A stretch of DNA of 21,439 bases from a virus, in IMG/VR virus record IMGVR_UViG_3300007509_000072, positions 1 through 21,439 of that record; one strand, 5' to 3'. A model generated the notes under the pieces. It saw only the letters and a list, made by a program, of their open reading frames with translations. It was not told where the DNA came from and did no database searches. Below are positions 13,183-21,439 of this stretch, one piece after another (the first letter of the stretch is position 1; the number at the start of each line of letters is the position of its first letter). The translations under genes were made by a program, and so were the position numbers.

Positions 13183-14597
13183 TGGCTTGGGATACAGATA
13201 AAATAAAAAAAGATCTTGGTATAATAGCAAACCTTAATCCAATGACAAGGTTGATTAAAATGCTTATGGAGAGATATCGAATAACAGAAGAAGAAGCTAT
13301 AGACATGATACAAAGAGGAGGACAAGGTCCAGAACTTGAGCCATTTAAACCAAGACAAATGCCAGAAGAAGAATTACCTAGACTACCTCAAGAATTACCT
13401 AGAAGACGTTCTCCTGATGCTGGAGAATGGTTGGACAGAGAAAGCTTTGAATATAAAAGAGAACCTTTTAACCCAAGAGGACCATTTCCTGAATATAAGA
13501 GAGAACCTTTTAACCTAAGAGGAGAAGGTGCTGAGTATGAACTTTTAAACAAAGGCGGAAGAGTAGGTTACCAAACAGGTGGAATAACAGAATCAAGAGT
13601 ACTACCACCAGAATATATTGAAGCATTAGGTAAAACGTATGCAGCAGATCTTACAAGACAAGCTGGTATACCTAGCATTACTACAGCTACAGCTCAACAA
13701 CCTGGTGAAACAGCTCAGCAATGGCAACAAAGACAAGGACAGGCACAACAATATGGAATTACAAAAGCTGGAATGGCTGAACTTGCACCGCAAGTAGCAG
13801 CACAAGATCCATATCAAGCAGCAGCTTATGCACAAGCAGTTGATCCAACAAAAGGACTTGGAGGCTATCAACCTTATTTAACGGCTGCAGGAACAGCAGC
13901 GACAGCAGCGGGTGGTTTAACAGGGCCTATGACAGGTGCGCAACTGGCAACTATTGACCCTACAACCGGTCAAACAGTTACACCTACTTTAGCTCCTGGA
14001 AGTTACATGTCGCCTTATCAACAACAAGTTATCGATGCGACTATGGCCGACTACGATGCACAAGCAGCTAAATCTAGATTAGGTTTAGGAGCACAAGCAG
14101 TAGCAGGTGGAGCGTATGGCGCAGGTCGTCATGGTATTGCAGAAGCAGAATTTGATGCATTAAGTAATAGAGGAAGAGCTGCTCAATTAGCTAATTTAAG
14201 AGCAGCAGGTTTCCAACAGGCGCAACAAGCAAGACAACAAGATTTACAAAATCAAATGGGTTTAAGTAATTTACAACAAGGCTTAGGTGGAACACAACAA
14301 GATTTCGCTAGAGCACAGATTGCAGGTCTAGGTACACTGGGTGCTACACAACAAGCACAAAACCAAGCAGTCCTTGATGCACAAAGACAATTTGCAACTA
14401 TGGCAGTTCAAGAACCAATTCAAAGAACACAGATGTTAGGTTCTGGTGTAACAGGACTAATGGGTGGTATGGCAGATTATGGAACTACAATTGGACAAGC
14501 ACCGGCAACACCTCAAAGCAGCCCACTAGCTACAGCACTAGGTGTTGGATTAACAGGAGCTGATATCTATAGTAGATTAATAAATAGGAAAAGTTAA
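13182..14597 (+). CDS. Internal virion / ejection protein, Gln-rich
   Basis: A 471-residue protein whose ATG shares TAATG with the previous stop, with GAAGGG 13 bases upstream. Residues 20-45 are a short helical pair (RLIKMLMERYRITEEEAIDM). Residues 90-100 and 104-114 are a tandem repeat (EYKREPFNPRG, EYKREPFNLRG), visible also in the DNA at 13449-13524. Residues 125-134 are GGRVGYQTGG. From 160 onward the protein is Gln/Ala-rich with long helices: SPYQQQVIDATMADYDAQ (277-294), AVAGGAYGAGRHGIAEAE, then many QQA units. The region around AVAGGAYGAGRHG recalls a motif common in marine podophage virion proteins. A P22 gp7-like or T7-like injected role is plausible but unproven. There is no signal peptide. 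Confidence 0.55.
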   Translation: MAWDTDKIKKDLGIIANLNPMTRLIKMLMERYRITEEEAIDMIQRGGQGPELEPFKPRQMPEEELPRLPQELPRRRSPDAGEWLDRESFEYKREPFNPRGPFPEYKREPFNLRGEGAEYELLNKGGRVGYQTGGITESRVLPPEYIEALGKTYAADLTRQAGIPSITTATAQQPGETAQQWQQRQGQAQQYGITKAGMAELAPQVAAQDPYQAAAYAQAVDPTKGLGGYQPYLTAAGTAATAAGGLTGPMTGAQLATIDPTTGQTVTPTLAPGSYMSPYQQQVIDATMADYDAQAAKSRLGLGAQAVAGGAYGAGRHGIAEAEFDALSNRGRAAQLANLRAAGFQQAQQARQQDLQNQMGLSNLQQGLGGTQQDFARAQIAGLGTLGATQQAQNQAVLDAQRQFATMAVQEPIQRTQMLGSGVTGLMGGMADYGTTIGQAPATPQSSPLATALGVGLTGADIYSRLINRKS

Positions 14598-15406
14598 TGT
14601 CAAGAATATTAAAAAGACCAATGTTTAGAACGGGTGGTACTCCTAACGAGGGTATTATGCATGGACTGGTTAATCGTAGAAGTTATGATAATGGTTCAAA
14701 AGCTGAGCAATATGCAGATGAATATTACGGTATGCTTTCAAAATATAAACCACCTGCACCAAGATTTCCTATGGGTCAGATAGGTTTAAATTTAGTATCA
14801 GGTGAGTATGCAGGTGATGGTTTATTAGCGAACATTGCTGGATCAGCAAGAGAACCTTACTCACAATGGACTCAAGCAGACGATGCAACAAGAGGCATAG
14901 ATTACCAAACAAAAATGACAGCTGCTAAGATGGGTATATCTAGAGCGGAAGCTGAAAGAATAGCTATGATAAAAGCTCAAAAAGATGCTAACAATATGCA
15001 AAAATTATATCCTTCTCAAAGAGCATTTGAAACTGAAAAAAATAAAAGAATAGAGTCAGCATCTAAATTAAAAAGTTTTGAAAAACCTAACGTCTATCAA
15101 AAATTTGCAGATGCAACTGCAGAATATGATGTCTTTATATTAAGAGGGTTAAGAGACAGTAATGATCCTAAAGCAAAAGAAATTTATGCAAATAGAGCGG
15201 GCGTAGGAGGTTTTGTTCCATTTAATATAAAAACACAAACGTTTGATTATTTGGCAATGAATCCTGGGAAGTACTATTACGACCCTGACAATAGAGTTTT
15301 TGTTCAAAGAATTCCTGATGATCCAAGTACTCCTGAAGATGAAAGTGGTTTTTTCCAATACGATCCATATACTTTTCAAAAAACTAAGCTTCCAGGAAAA
15401 GAATAA
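14597..15406 (+). CDS. Virion-associated protein, unknown function
   Basis: A 269-residue protein that starts at TAATG with AGGAAAA upstream. It opens with SRILKRPMFRTGGTPNEG and GIMHGLVNRRSYDNGS, an N-terminus I recognise from marine phage proteins in this operon position. The middle (residues 95-150) is helical and charged (KMGISRAEAERIAMIKAQKD). The C-terminal third is acidic and rich in aromatic residues and proline (YYYDPDNRVFVQRIPDDPST, then GFFQYDPYTFQ). There is no enzyme motif or membrane segment. Placement between two internal virion proteins suggests it is part of the same ejected or internal complex. It is followed by a ten-base gap and a strong ribosome site (AAGGGGG at 15405-15411) for the next gene. 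Confidence 0.5.
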   Translation: MSRILKRPMFRTGGTPNEGIMHGLVNRRSYDNGSKAEQYADEYYGMLSKYKPPAPRFPMGQIGLNLVSGEYAGDGLLANIAGSAREPYSQWTQADDATRGIDYQTKMTAAKMGISRAEAERIAMIKAQKDANNMQKLYPSQRAFETEKNKRIESASKLKSFEKPNVYQKFADATAEYDVFILRGLRDSNDPKAKEIYANRAGVGGFVPFNIKTQTFDYLAMNPGKYYYDPDNRVFVQRIPDDPSTPEDESGFFQYDPYTFQKTKLPGKE

Positions 15407-15416
15407 GGGGGTTTAA

Positions 15417-18400
15417 ATGGTATTTGACCCATTTTCAGCGAAACCTTATGAGCGTGTAGATGATTCATCTAAAAAAGATTATGTAGATGCAGAAGCTAAT
15501 CACGAGATATCACAATTTGAAGCTGCTTTAAATGGTATTGCTTCTGGTTTATTAAAAATACCTGAAGGATTTGTATCACTAGGTGCAGAGATTATGGATG
15601 CTACCGGCATGACAACTAATGCTGCAGCGAAAGTAGAACAAGTATTTGATAAAATAAATCCATTTGAAGAAATAGCCGAGCAGCGAGCAGCGGGTAAAAT
15701 ATTAGAAGCACTAGTATCTATTGGTATACCTGCAGGAGCAGGTGCAAAGATTGCAAGTAAACTTGCAACTAAAGCATTGCAAGCTAGGAAAGCTGGTACT
15801 TATGTAAACTTAAAAGGAAAGAATGTTAGAAAGGGAATGGAAAAAGTTTATAAATTAAATGATGCAGCAAGAGTACAACGTTTTGGTGCAGCAGTATTAG
15901 GTGGAGCAGCTGGAGAAACTTTAGTTGCTGATGTAGAAAACATAGGAACCATTGGTGATGCACTTGAATTTGGACCAACTCAATTAGAAGTAGATGCAGA
16001 AGTAGATTATGAAGGAGGAGTAGCTGAAGATTCACAAAAAGATGCAGTAAGAAAATTAGGCAACCGTCTTAAGTTTGGTGCAGACTCTATATTATATTTT
16101 CCATTTATATATGGCGGACTAAAAGCAGTAGGCAAAGTAGGAAAATACGGTAAGGATCTTGCATTAAGTTCTTCTAGAATAAATAAGAGTATAAATACAA
16201 TGGCTTCTGCCGTAAGACCTACTTCAGATAAACCAACAGCAATGTTTCTAGGTAAAATGAGAGAAGCTTCTGGTAAAGCAGCTGATACAAATTTTGCGAT
16301 AGAACAAGTTAAAAGAATAGATAAAGAAGTTAGTAAAATGTTTCCATCTATTAAAAGTTTTTTTAATGGAAGTAGAGAGTTAAATGCAGCTAAGAAAGAA
16401 GCTTTTTATAAAGATTTAAAAGAACTTATGTTTGAAGGTAAACTAACAGACAAAGTTGGTAATTCTGCAATATATAAAAAAATAAAAAAACAAATGACTG
16501 ATGCAGGATTAAATGACAAGTCTCAAAATACAATTTTAGATGGTATATATAATACTAGAAAAAAATTTGCTAATCTTTTAGAAAGAATTCAAGAAGGAAG
16601 CACAGCTAAAGCAACACTACCAAAAGAAATGCAAAATACTGCAGGTCTTATGGGAGATAGGATGAAATTAATGTTAGGTAGTACTTATAAAATTTTTCAA
16701 AATCCCGTAGTAGATAATCTATCTTCCTATAAACCTGCGAAAGAACAAATTAATAAAGTAAAAGCTATACTTAAAAGACACGCAAATTTAAATGGTAGAG
16801 AATTAACTGAAGATCAATTGGACTATAGAATAAATGAAATATTAAAAAATGTTACAAAGTTTACTAAAGGTACACAACTACCTTCATTTAAAATGACTGA
16901 TATTACTTTGGGTGCAAAAACTCCTGATGTTAGAAGAAACTTTCAAAGAATACTTACCAAAGAAACAGGTAAGGGAAAAACAAAACAAGTTACTACTCAA
17001 GTTATAGGCCCAGGAAGTAAAGCTTTTAGAGAATTATTTGGAGAAGTAGATGATGCAAGACAATCCATATTTAATGGAGTTGGATTATTGTCTACTATTG
17101 CTAGAAGAAGTGAACTTATAGATGATCTTTTAAAAACAAATGATGATGCAATTGCAAATAAAACAACGCAATTATTTTACTCAGATAAAAACGAAGCTAT
17201 TAAACAATTAGGAGCAGGTGGCTTAAATGAAATTGTAGCTTTAGATGAATATTTAAAACCTATGTTTAAAGATGGTGTTTTATTAAATAGATTAAAAGGA
17301 ATGTTTACAAATAAAGAAACCGCGGAAGCTTTTGATCCAGTTAATAGATTAAGTGATTGGTTTGTAGGACCAGAAAAAACAGGTTTTACCAAAGGAATGT
17401 CTACAGCTTATAAAAATTTATTTTTAGCACCTAAAGCAGGAGCACAAGTTGCAAAAACAGTATTATCACCAACAACTCACATGAGAAACTTTTTAAGTGC
17501 AACAGGTTTCTCCTTAGCTAATGGAACTTTATTTACTAACCCTAAATTATTTGCTGAAGCAGCAGCTACAGCAGCTAGAACCGTTCAACTAGGACTTCGT
17601 TCTCCTAAAGCAATGGAAGAATACCGAGAAATGCTAGAGTTAGGCGTGGTTAATTCTAATGTTAAGATGGGTGACTATATGAGTTTGTTAAAAGATATAG
17701 GTGCAGCTAGGGATGGATCTAATTTTGCTACAAGTATGTGGAATAATATGCTTAGAAAAATGGCAAGAATAGTAGAACCTGCTCAACAATTATATACTTT
17801 AGAAGATGATGTATTTAAAGTTTTTAACTTTAAAGTTGAAAAAGCAAGATTGGGCAATGCTTATGCAAAGGCAGGTATTAAAAAAACAGAACAAGAATTA
17901 AAAGAAGAAGTAGCAGATATTGTAAGAAACACTGTACCAAACTATGCATATGTTTCTGATATTGTTAAAGGTCTTCGTGCTACTCCTTGGTCTAACTTTG
18001 CATCTTTCCCGAGTGGCATTATGAATAGTGGTGTGGGTATAGGTAAAAGAATATTTAAAGAAATGCCACACTCTAAACCTACTAGAGGAAGCAACATGCT
18101 ACCAGTAGTTTATGAAACAGGTAAAGGTTTTGTAAAAAATGATAACCCTCTTTGGGGAATTGGTTTTAAAAGATTACTTGGTTCTGCAACTGCTTTTGGA
18201 ACATTAGGAATGGGAATAGGAGCTGGTTATAAAGCTATATTTGGTACAACTGATAAACAAGAAGCAGCATTAGAAAGATGGGTAGCTCCTTATGAAGTTG
18301 GAGATAAGAAATTTATTATAAAAGACGTAGATGATGAAGGAAACACTGTATACTATTATCAAAACTGGAGTAATAACAATGCTTATGATTATCTAGAAGC

Positions 18401-19463
18401 TCCTTTCAGGACGCTATTAAAAAGAGTTCAAGAAGGTATAGAAGGTGATGAAGTATTATCTAAAGGTTTTGTTAAAGGTATATCAGATGCTTTTGAAGAT
18501 TTCAGAGAACCTTTTACTTCAGAATCAATTGCACCAGAGGCTATAATTGACCTTATAGTAAGAGGTGGTGTAACTGATACAGGTAGAAAACTTTGGACAG
18601 ATCAAACTCCTTGGTACGATCAAGTAAGAATTGCAGGAGAGCACGTATTAAAAACTCAAATACCTTTTTCTCAATCACAAATGGCTAGAATATGGTATGC
18701 AAGTAAAGGTTTACCTGATCCAAGAGGAAATTTATATGAATTAGAAAAAGAACTGCAAGGTTTATATGGATGGAGACAAATTAAAATTGATCCAGTTAAG
18801 TCTTTAAGTTTTAAAATTACCAATTACAATACTGAAAAAAGAAATGCTACTAGAGAATTTACTGGTGGTGACTCTAAACTTTTAGCTGGTGGAATACATG
18901 ACGCAGAAGAAATAGCTAGACAATTTTTTATAGCTAACAGAGCTTTATTTGAATCACAAAAAAACATGCACTTAGATTTAAAAGCAGCTAATGAATTTGA
19001 AGTTGAGGATGATCAACTAGCTGAAGTATTTGATAAAAGAGGTATACCTGGAAACGTGTACGGTCCTTTCTTTCAGGGCGTATTTAGACCTTATGTTCCT
19101 TCAGACAATATTATAGGAAAATTTTATGAAATAGATGAGAAGAATGGAACTAATTCTATAGAAACAGCTATGCCAATTATACAAAGTATGGTTGAGTCTT
19201 TTCAGGATTTAGATTTAAATAAACCTTTTGAGTTTAAACTAAGTGATTTTGGTATTAAGGACCCAGAAGAAGTAGAAGAACCAACAGGCTTTGATCCTTT
19301 TAAACAATCGCAACTACAAACTCCAGACGTAAACCCAGCATTAATGTCACAAGTATTACCAAGTACTGACACTATGCAAACCGGCTTGACGCCTACAGAA
19401 CAAGCGTTGCTTTCTAATGAAGAAAAAGCTATAAGACTTAGACAAAGGGGAATGACAACATAA
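15417..19463 (+). CDS. Giant internal virion / DNA ejection protein (1348 residues)
   Basis: The largest gene here, with AAGGGGG at 15405-15411 as ribosome site. The product is mostly helical with several hydrophobic Gly/Ala-rich stretches: residues 95-125 (ILEALVSIGIPAGAGAKIA), the region around FGAAVLGGAAGETLVAD, and 917-943 (FKRLLGSATAFGTLGMGIGA). Residues 684-691 are SPTTHMRN, a phrase also seen in large polyvalent proteins of phages and plasmids. No lysozyme or transglycosylase motif is visible. Size and operon position match T7 gp16-like internal core proteins that leave the capsid with the DNA and build a channel through the envelope. The hydrophobic stretches fit a membrane-crossing role. 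Sequence alone does not prove the T7 link. Confidence 0.55.
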   Translation: MVFDPFSAKPYERVDDSSKKDYVDAEANHEISQFEAALNGIASGLLKIPEGFVSLGAEIMDATGMTTNAAAKVEQVFDKINPFEEIAEQRAAGKILEALVSIGIPAGAGAKIASKLATKALQARKAGTYVNLKGKNVRKGMEKVYKLNDAARVQRFGAAVLGGAAGETLVADVENIGTIGDALEFGPTQLEVDAEVDYEGGVAEDSQKDAVRKLGNRLKFGADSILYFPFIYGGLKAVGKVGKYGKDLALSSSRINKSINTMASAVRPTSDKPTAMFLGKMREASGKAADTNFAIEQVKRIDKEVSKMFPSIKSFFNGSRELNAAKKEAFYKDLKELMFEGKLTDKVGNSAIYKKIKKQMTDAGLNDKSQNTILDGIYNTRKKFANLLERIQEGSTAKATLPKEMQNTAGLMGDRMKLMLGSTYKIFQNPVVDNLSSYKPAKEQINKVKAILKRHANLNGRELTEDQLDYRINEILKNVTKFTKGTQLPSFKMTDITLGAKTPDVRRNFQRILTKETGKGKTKQVTTQVIGPGSKAFRELFGEVDDARQSIFNGVGLLSTIARRSELIDDLLKTNDDAIANKTTQLFYSDKNEAIKQLGAGGLNEIVALDEYLKPMFKDGVLLNRLKGMFTNKETAEAFDPVNRLSDWFVGPEKTGFTKGMSTAYKNLFLAPKAGAQVAKTVLSPTTHMRNFLSATGFSLANGTLFTNPKLFAEAAATAARTVQLGLRSPKAMEEYREMLELGVVNSNVKMGDYMSLLKDIGAARDGSNFATSMWNNMLRKMARIVEPAQQLYTLEDDVFKVFNFKVEKARLGNAYAKAGIKKTEQELKEEVADIVRNTVPNYAYVSDIVKGLRATPWSNFASFPSGIMNSGVGIGKRIFKEMPHSKPTRGSNMLPVVYETGKGFVKNDNPLWGIGFKRLLGSATAFGTLGMGIGAGYKAIFGTTDKQEAALERWVAPYEVGDKKFIIKDVDDEGNTVYYYQNWSNNNAYDYLEAPFRTLLKRVQEGIEGDEVLSKGFVKGISDAFEDFREPFTSESIAPEAIIDLIVRGGVTDTGRKLWTDQTPWYDQVRIAGEHVLKTQIPFSQSQMARIWYASKGLPDPRGNLYELEKELQGLYGWRQIKIDPVKSLSFKITNYNTEKRNATREFTGGDSKLLAGGIHDAEEIARQFFIANRALFESQKNMHLDLKAANEFEVEDDQLAEVFDKRGIPGNVYGPFFQGVFRPYVPSDNIIGKFYEIDEKNGTNSIETAMPIIQSMVESFQDLDLNKPFEFKLSDFGIKDPEEVEEPTGFDPFKQSQLQTPDVNPALMSQVLPSTDTMQTGLTPTEQALLSNEEKAIRLRQRGMTT

Positions 19464-21277
19464 TGGTTCAAAAATATACATCTCTATATAAGGACGATCC
19501 AATAGCTGCAGAGCTAGAGGCGGGAATCCAAGGGACTGATGTATACCAAGGAAGTCCTTATGTCTTAGCTAATGTACCTGGATTTGAAGGAGTTCGATAC
19601 GCAACTCCGGATTACAATAGATACCAAGATTTATACGGCCTTTACATGGGCGGTGGATTCGATGCTGCACAAGATGATTTCCCTATTCAAGCAGGAGATA
19701 TTACAGGTGGACAAATAATTGATACCGGAGCTGGAGACGCTTCATCTATAGGTACTATACCTCTTGATCAAACTGGTGTTACAGGAGTTAATACTCCTTT
19801 CGAACAAAATTTAATTGATCAAGGTGCAGGAGTACAAATAGCACCGGGTCAACCTGTTGTAGCTCCAGGCGAGATGCCAGTTACACAAGCAGAGATGGAT
19901 GAGTTTAATAGAATACCAGTATCAACAGATTATGTAGATCCATATACAAGTCTTGGAGAAGAAGAAGGAAGATTAACTTACGCAGAGCAACTGCAACAAT
20001 TACAAGATGAACAAGCTTTAACTAATTTAGAACGAGCTAGAACTGGACAGTCTAATGTTCCAACTTATATTGGTGGAGAAAGAACCTTAGAAGATACAGG
20101 AGCAGGTATAGATGACATGTATGCAACGGATTATTCAGGAGAACCATATGACGATCTAATGGATTATGATGAACATTACGATATGGTAGAGCCAACTTCA
20201 CAAAAAAATATCTTAGCAAATAAACAACTTGCTTTAGAAAACAGAGGTTTAGATGATGTAACCTTTGACGAGTTAGATAGTCATTATAATCAAAATTTAG
20301 AAACTGCACCAGAATACTCTGTAACTAGACCAGCAGGAATTGATGCATCTATGACAGCGCCACAAACTACAGATTTTCCTGATCAAGTAGATTTTGATCA
20401 AGGTTTTATAGACGCAGGAGATTTTTCAGCTCCAGGAACGTTAGCTGATCCAGCGGAAAAACAAGATATTGAAAGTCTTCCCGCTCAAGAACAAAATAAT
20501 CTTTTATCTGATATAGCAAATCAATTAGGTGGAATTTGGGATAACACAAGTAAGACAATAGAAATAGCAGGACAAAAAATAAATCCTTTTGTTGCAGGAG
20601 TTAAAGGTGCAATAAATAAATATATTTTTGGTGGTTTCCCTGCAACTCTTATATTCGATGCACTAGGTGCTATGGGTATTGAACCTGGATATTCAGATCA
20701 AACAAAAGCAGCTCAATACATTGGTCTTGCAAAAGAAGGTGAAACTCAAGACATATATGGAATTAATACACAATCTATGTTTGGAGACTATGATCAATAC
20801 AATATAGATAGAGTTGAAGAATTGGAAGATATAGTAGCTGATCAATTATCAAGAGGTAAAACTAACACAATACAAATGCGAGAATTAGAAGATAGAAAAT
20901 CTTATAATCGTATGGCTTCAGGAGATATTGATGATGATCCAACAGGCGATGCTCAGATAGCAGAAGAGATTGCATTACAAGACAGAATAGACGCTGGTAT
21001 TGAAGCAGCTGATGAAGAACCAGGACCAAGCGGAGACAGACCACAAGGAGTTGACGCTGGAACTGCTGACATTCAAGATTATGCTGATATTTATGAACCA
21101 CCGGCACCAGTAGCCACAGTAACTTACTCTCAACCTAGTCATCATGGAAATGGTGGCGGTAATGGAAGAGGAGGCTCGCAGCAAGCAACTTCTGGTGGTG
21201 GATTTTCAAGCGGCTGGGGAGGCGGCTGGGGCTGGTCCAAAGGTGGAATAGTGAGTTTAAAAAATGCCAAAAGGTAG
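19463..21277 (+). CDS. Acidic virion-associated protein with Gly-rich tail
   Basis: A 604-residue protein starting at TAATG, with AGGGG about a dozen bases upstream. It is strongly acidic over residues 1-330 and 440-560, with many D/E and Tyr. Residues 373-413 form a mildly hydrophobic segment (NPFVAGVKGAINKYIFGG, FPATLIFDALGAMG) that could contact a membrane. The end is unusual: HHGNGGGNGRGG, then a Gly/Trp stretch FSSGWGGGWGWSK, and finally KGGIVSLKNAKR, a C-terminal variant of the GG motif seen in the other virion proteins. There is no enzyme motif. It is probably an internal or ejected protein of the same set. The last 14 bases overlap the next gene. Confidence 0.5.
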   Translation: MVQKYTSLYKDDPIAAELEAGIQGTDVYQGSPYVLANVPGFEGVRYATPDYNRYQDLYGLYMGGGFDAAQDDFPIQAGDITGGQIIDTGAGDASSIGTIPLDQTGVTGVNTPFEQNLIDQGAGVQIAPGQPVVAPGEMPVTQAEMDEFNRIPVSTDYVDPYTSLGEEEGRLTYAEQLQQLQDEQALTNLERARTGQSNVPTYIGGERTLEDTGAGIDDMYATDYSGEPYDDLMDYDEHYDMVEPTSQKNILANKQLALENRGLDDVTFDELDSHYNQNLETAPEYSVTRPAGIDASMTAPQTTDFPDQVDFDQGFIDAGDFSAPGTLADPAEKQDIESLPAQEQNNLLSDIANQLGGIWDNTSKTIEIAGQKINPFVAGVKGAINKYIFGGFPATLIFDALGAMGIEPGYSDQTKAAQYIGLAKEGETQDIYGINTQSMFGDYDQYNIDRVEELEDIVADQLSRGKTNTIQMRELEDRKSYNRMASGDIDDDPTGDAQIAEEIALQDRIDAGIEAADEEPGPSGDRPQGVDAGTADIQDYADIYEPPAPVATVTYSQPSHHGNGGGNGRGGSQQATSGGGFSSGWGGGWGWSKGGIVSLKNAKR

Positions 21278-21439
21278 CGCTTTACAAAGAATAGAATCAC
21301 ACGAAAAGCTTTGCAGGATTATGCAGAAACTAACACATAAAAAAATTCATTCAATAGAAGAACGAGTAAAGAGACTCGAGAAAATATTGTTAACATGTTC
21401 AGGAGCATTAATTGCTGGCATGGCTTTTCTAATCTACAC
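21264..21439 (+). CDS. Small coiled-coil plus membrane-segment protein, possible holin (3' partial)
   Basis: ATG 21264 lies inside the end of the previous gene and the frame stays open to the window edge, 58 complete codons. Residues 8-40 are charged and heptad-like (IHSIEERVKRLEKILL). Residues 41-58 are hydrophobic (LLTCSGALIAGMAFLIY) and would cross a membrane. This order, a short coiled coil followed by one membrane segment, is typical of XhlA-like and other small phage lysis-accessory proteins. Position after the virion genes supports a lysis cassette. The C-terminus is missing, so a holin, spanin or unrelated membrane protein cannot be separated. Confidence 0.45.
   Translation, partial: MPKGSALQRIESHEKLCRIMQKLTHKKIHSIEERVKRLEKILLTCSGALIAGMAFLIY

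Noticed and set aside
13014-13358. Minus-strand frames opposite the end of the 895-residue gene and start of the next
   Set aside because: Compositionally biased antisense shadows without starts or domains.
1-21439. tRNA, rRNA, CRISPR array, integrase, transposase or attachment site
   Set aside because: None found by eye; no cloverleaf, regularly spaced repeat or recombinase motif was recognised.

Overview
This window looks like part of the genome of a marine tailed phage, most likely a podophage resembling the pelagiphage and Mediterranean-virome (uvMED) type. The basis is low G+C, tightly packed and mostly same-strand genes, tail-fibre phrases (TNKTLTAP, LVPKGTG), a P22 gp10-like tail hub protein, large internal virion proteins, and the short motif GGRVGYQTGG that recurs in virion proteins of such phages. 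I see no bacterial housekeeping genes, tRNA, rRNA, CRISPR array or insertion sequence. Host assignment (SAR11 or another marine bacterium) is inference only.

Layout. (1) 1-1984 is a tail fibre and adhesin region: the C-terminal end of a fibre protein, a small beta-rich structural protein, a glycine-rich adhesin-like protein and a small hypothetical gene. The last two are bracketed by reverse-complement copies of a 26-bp palindrome, each followed by a sigma70-like promoter. (2) 2099-7708 is a markedly A/T-rich cassette of ten genes. Nine have the 2-oxoglutarate/Fe(II) oxygenase fold: eight with an intact-looking motif and one that has lost all its metal-binding positions. The tenth resembles a protein family of unknown function that I recall as DUF6065. 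Nine genes form a chain on the + strand in which each stop overlaps the next start. The tenth lies on the - strand with its own promoter. (3) 7775-10418 returns to structural genes: the tail hub protein, a 54-residue protein, and a paralogue of the small structural protein in region 1. (4) 10495-21277 is a run of five internal virion or ejection proteins. One contains a segment resembling an ADP-ribosyltransferase domain followed by a hydrophobic Gly/Ala-rich stretch. (5) 21264-21439 is the start of a small coiled-coil plus membrane-segment protein, possibly the first lysis gene.

How it may work together. The structural genes specify adsorption, the tail hub and the proteins that probably enter the cell with the DNA. 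The oxygenase cassette sits between the adhesin genes and the tail hub. Its size, paralogy and composition suggest a separately acquired module that may hydroxylate a phage structural protein, a host protein or a small molecule. The substrate cannot be read from the sequence. The cassette is the best candidate here for an undescribed system. The repeated hairpin-promoter units at its left edge are a plausible route for module exchange.
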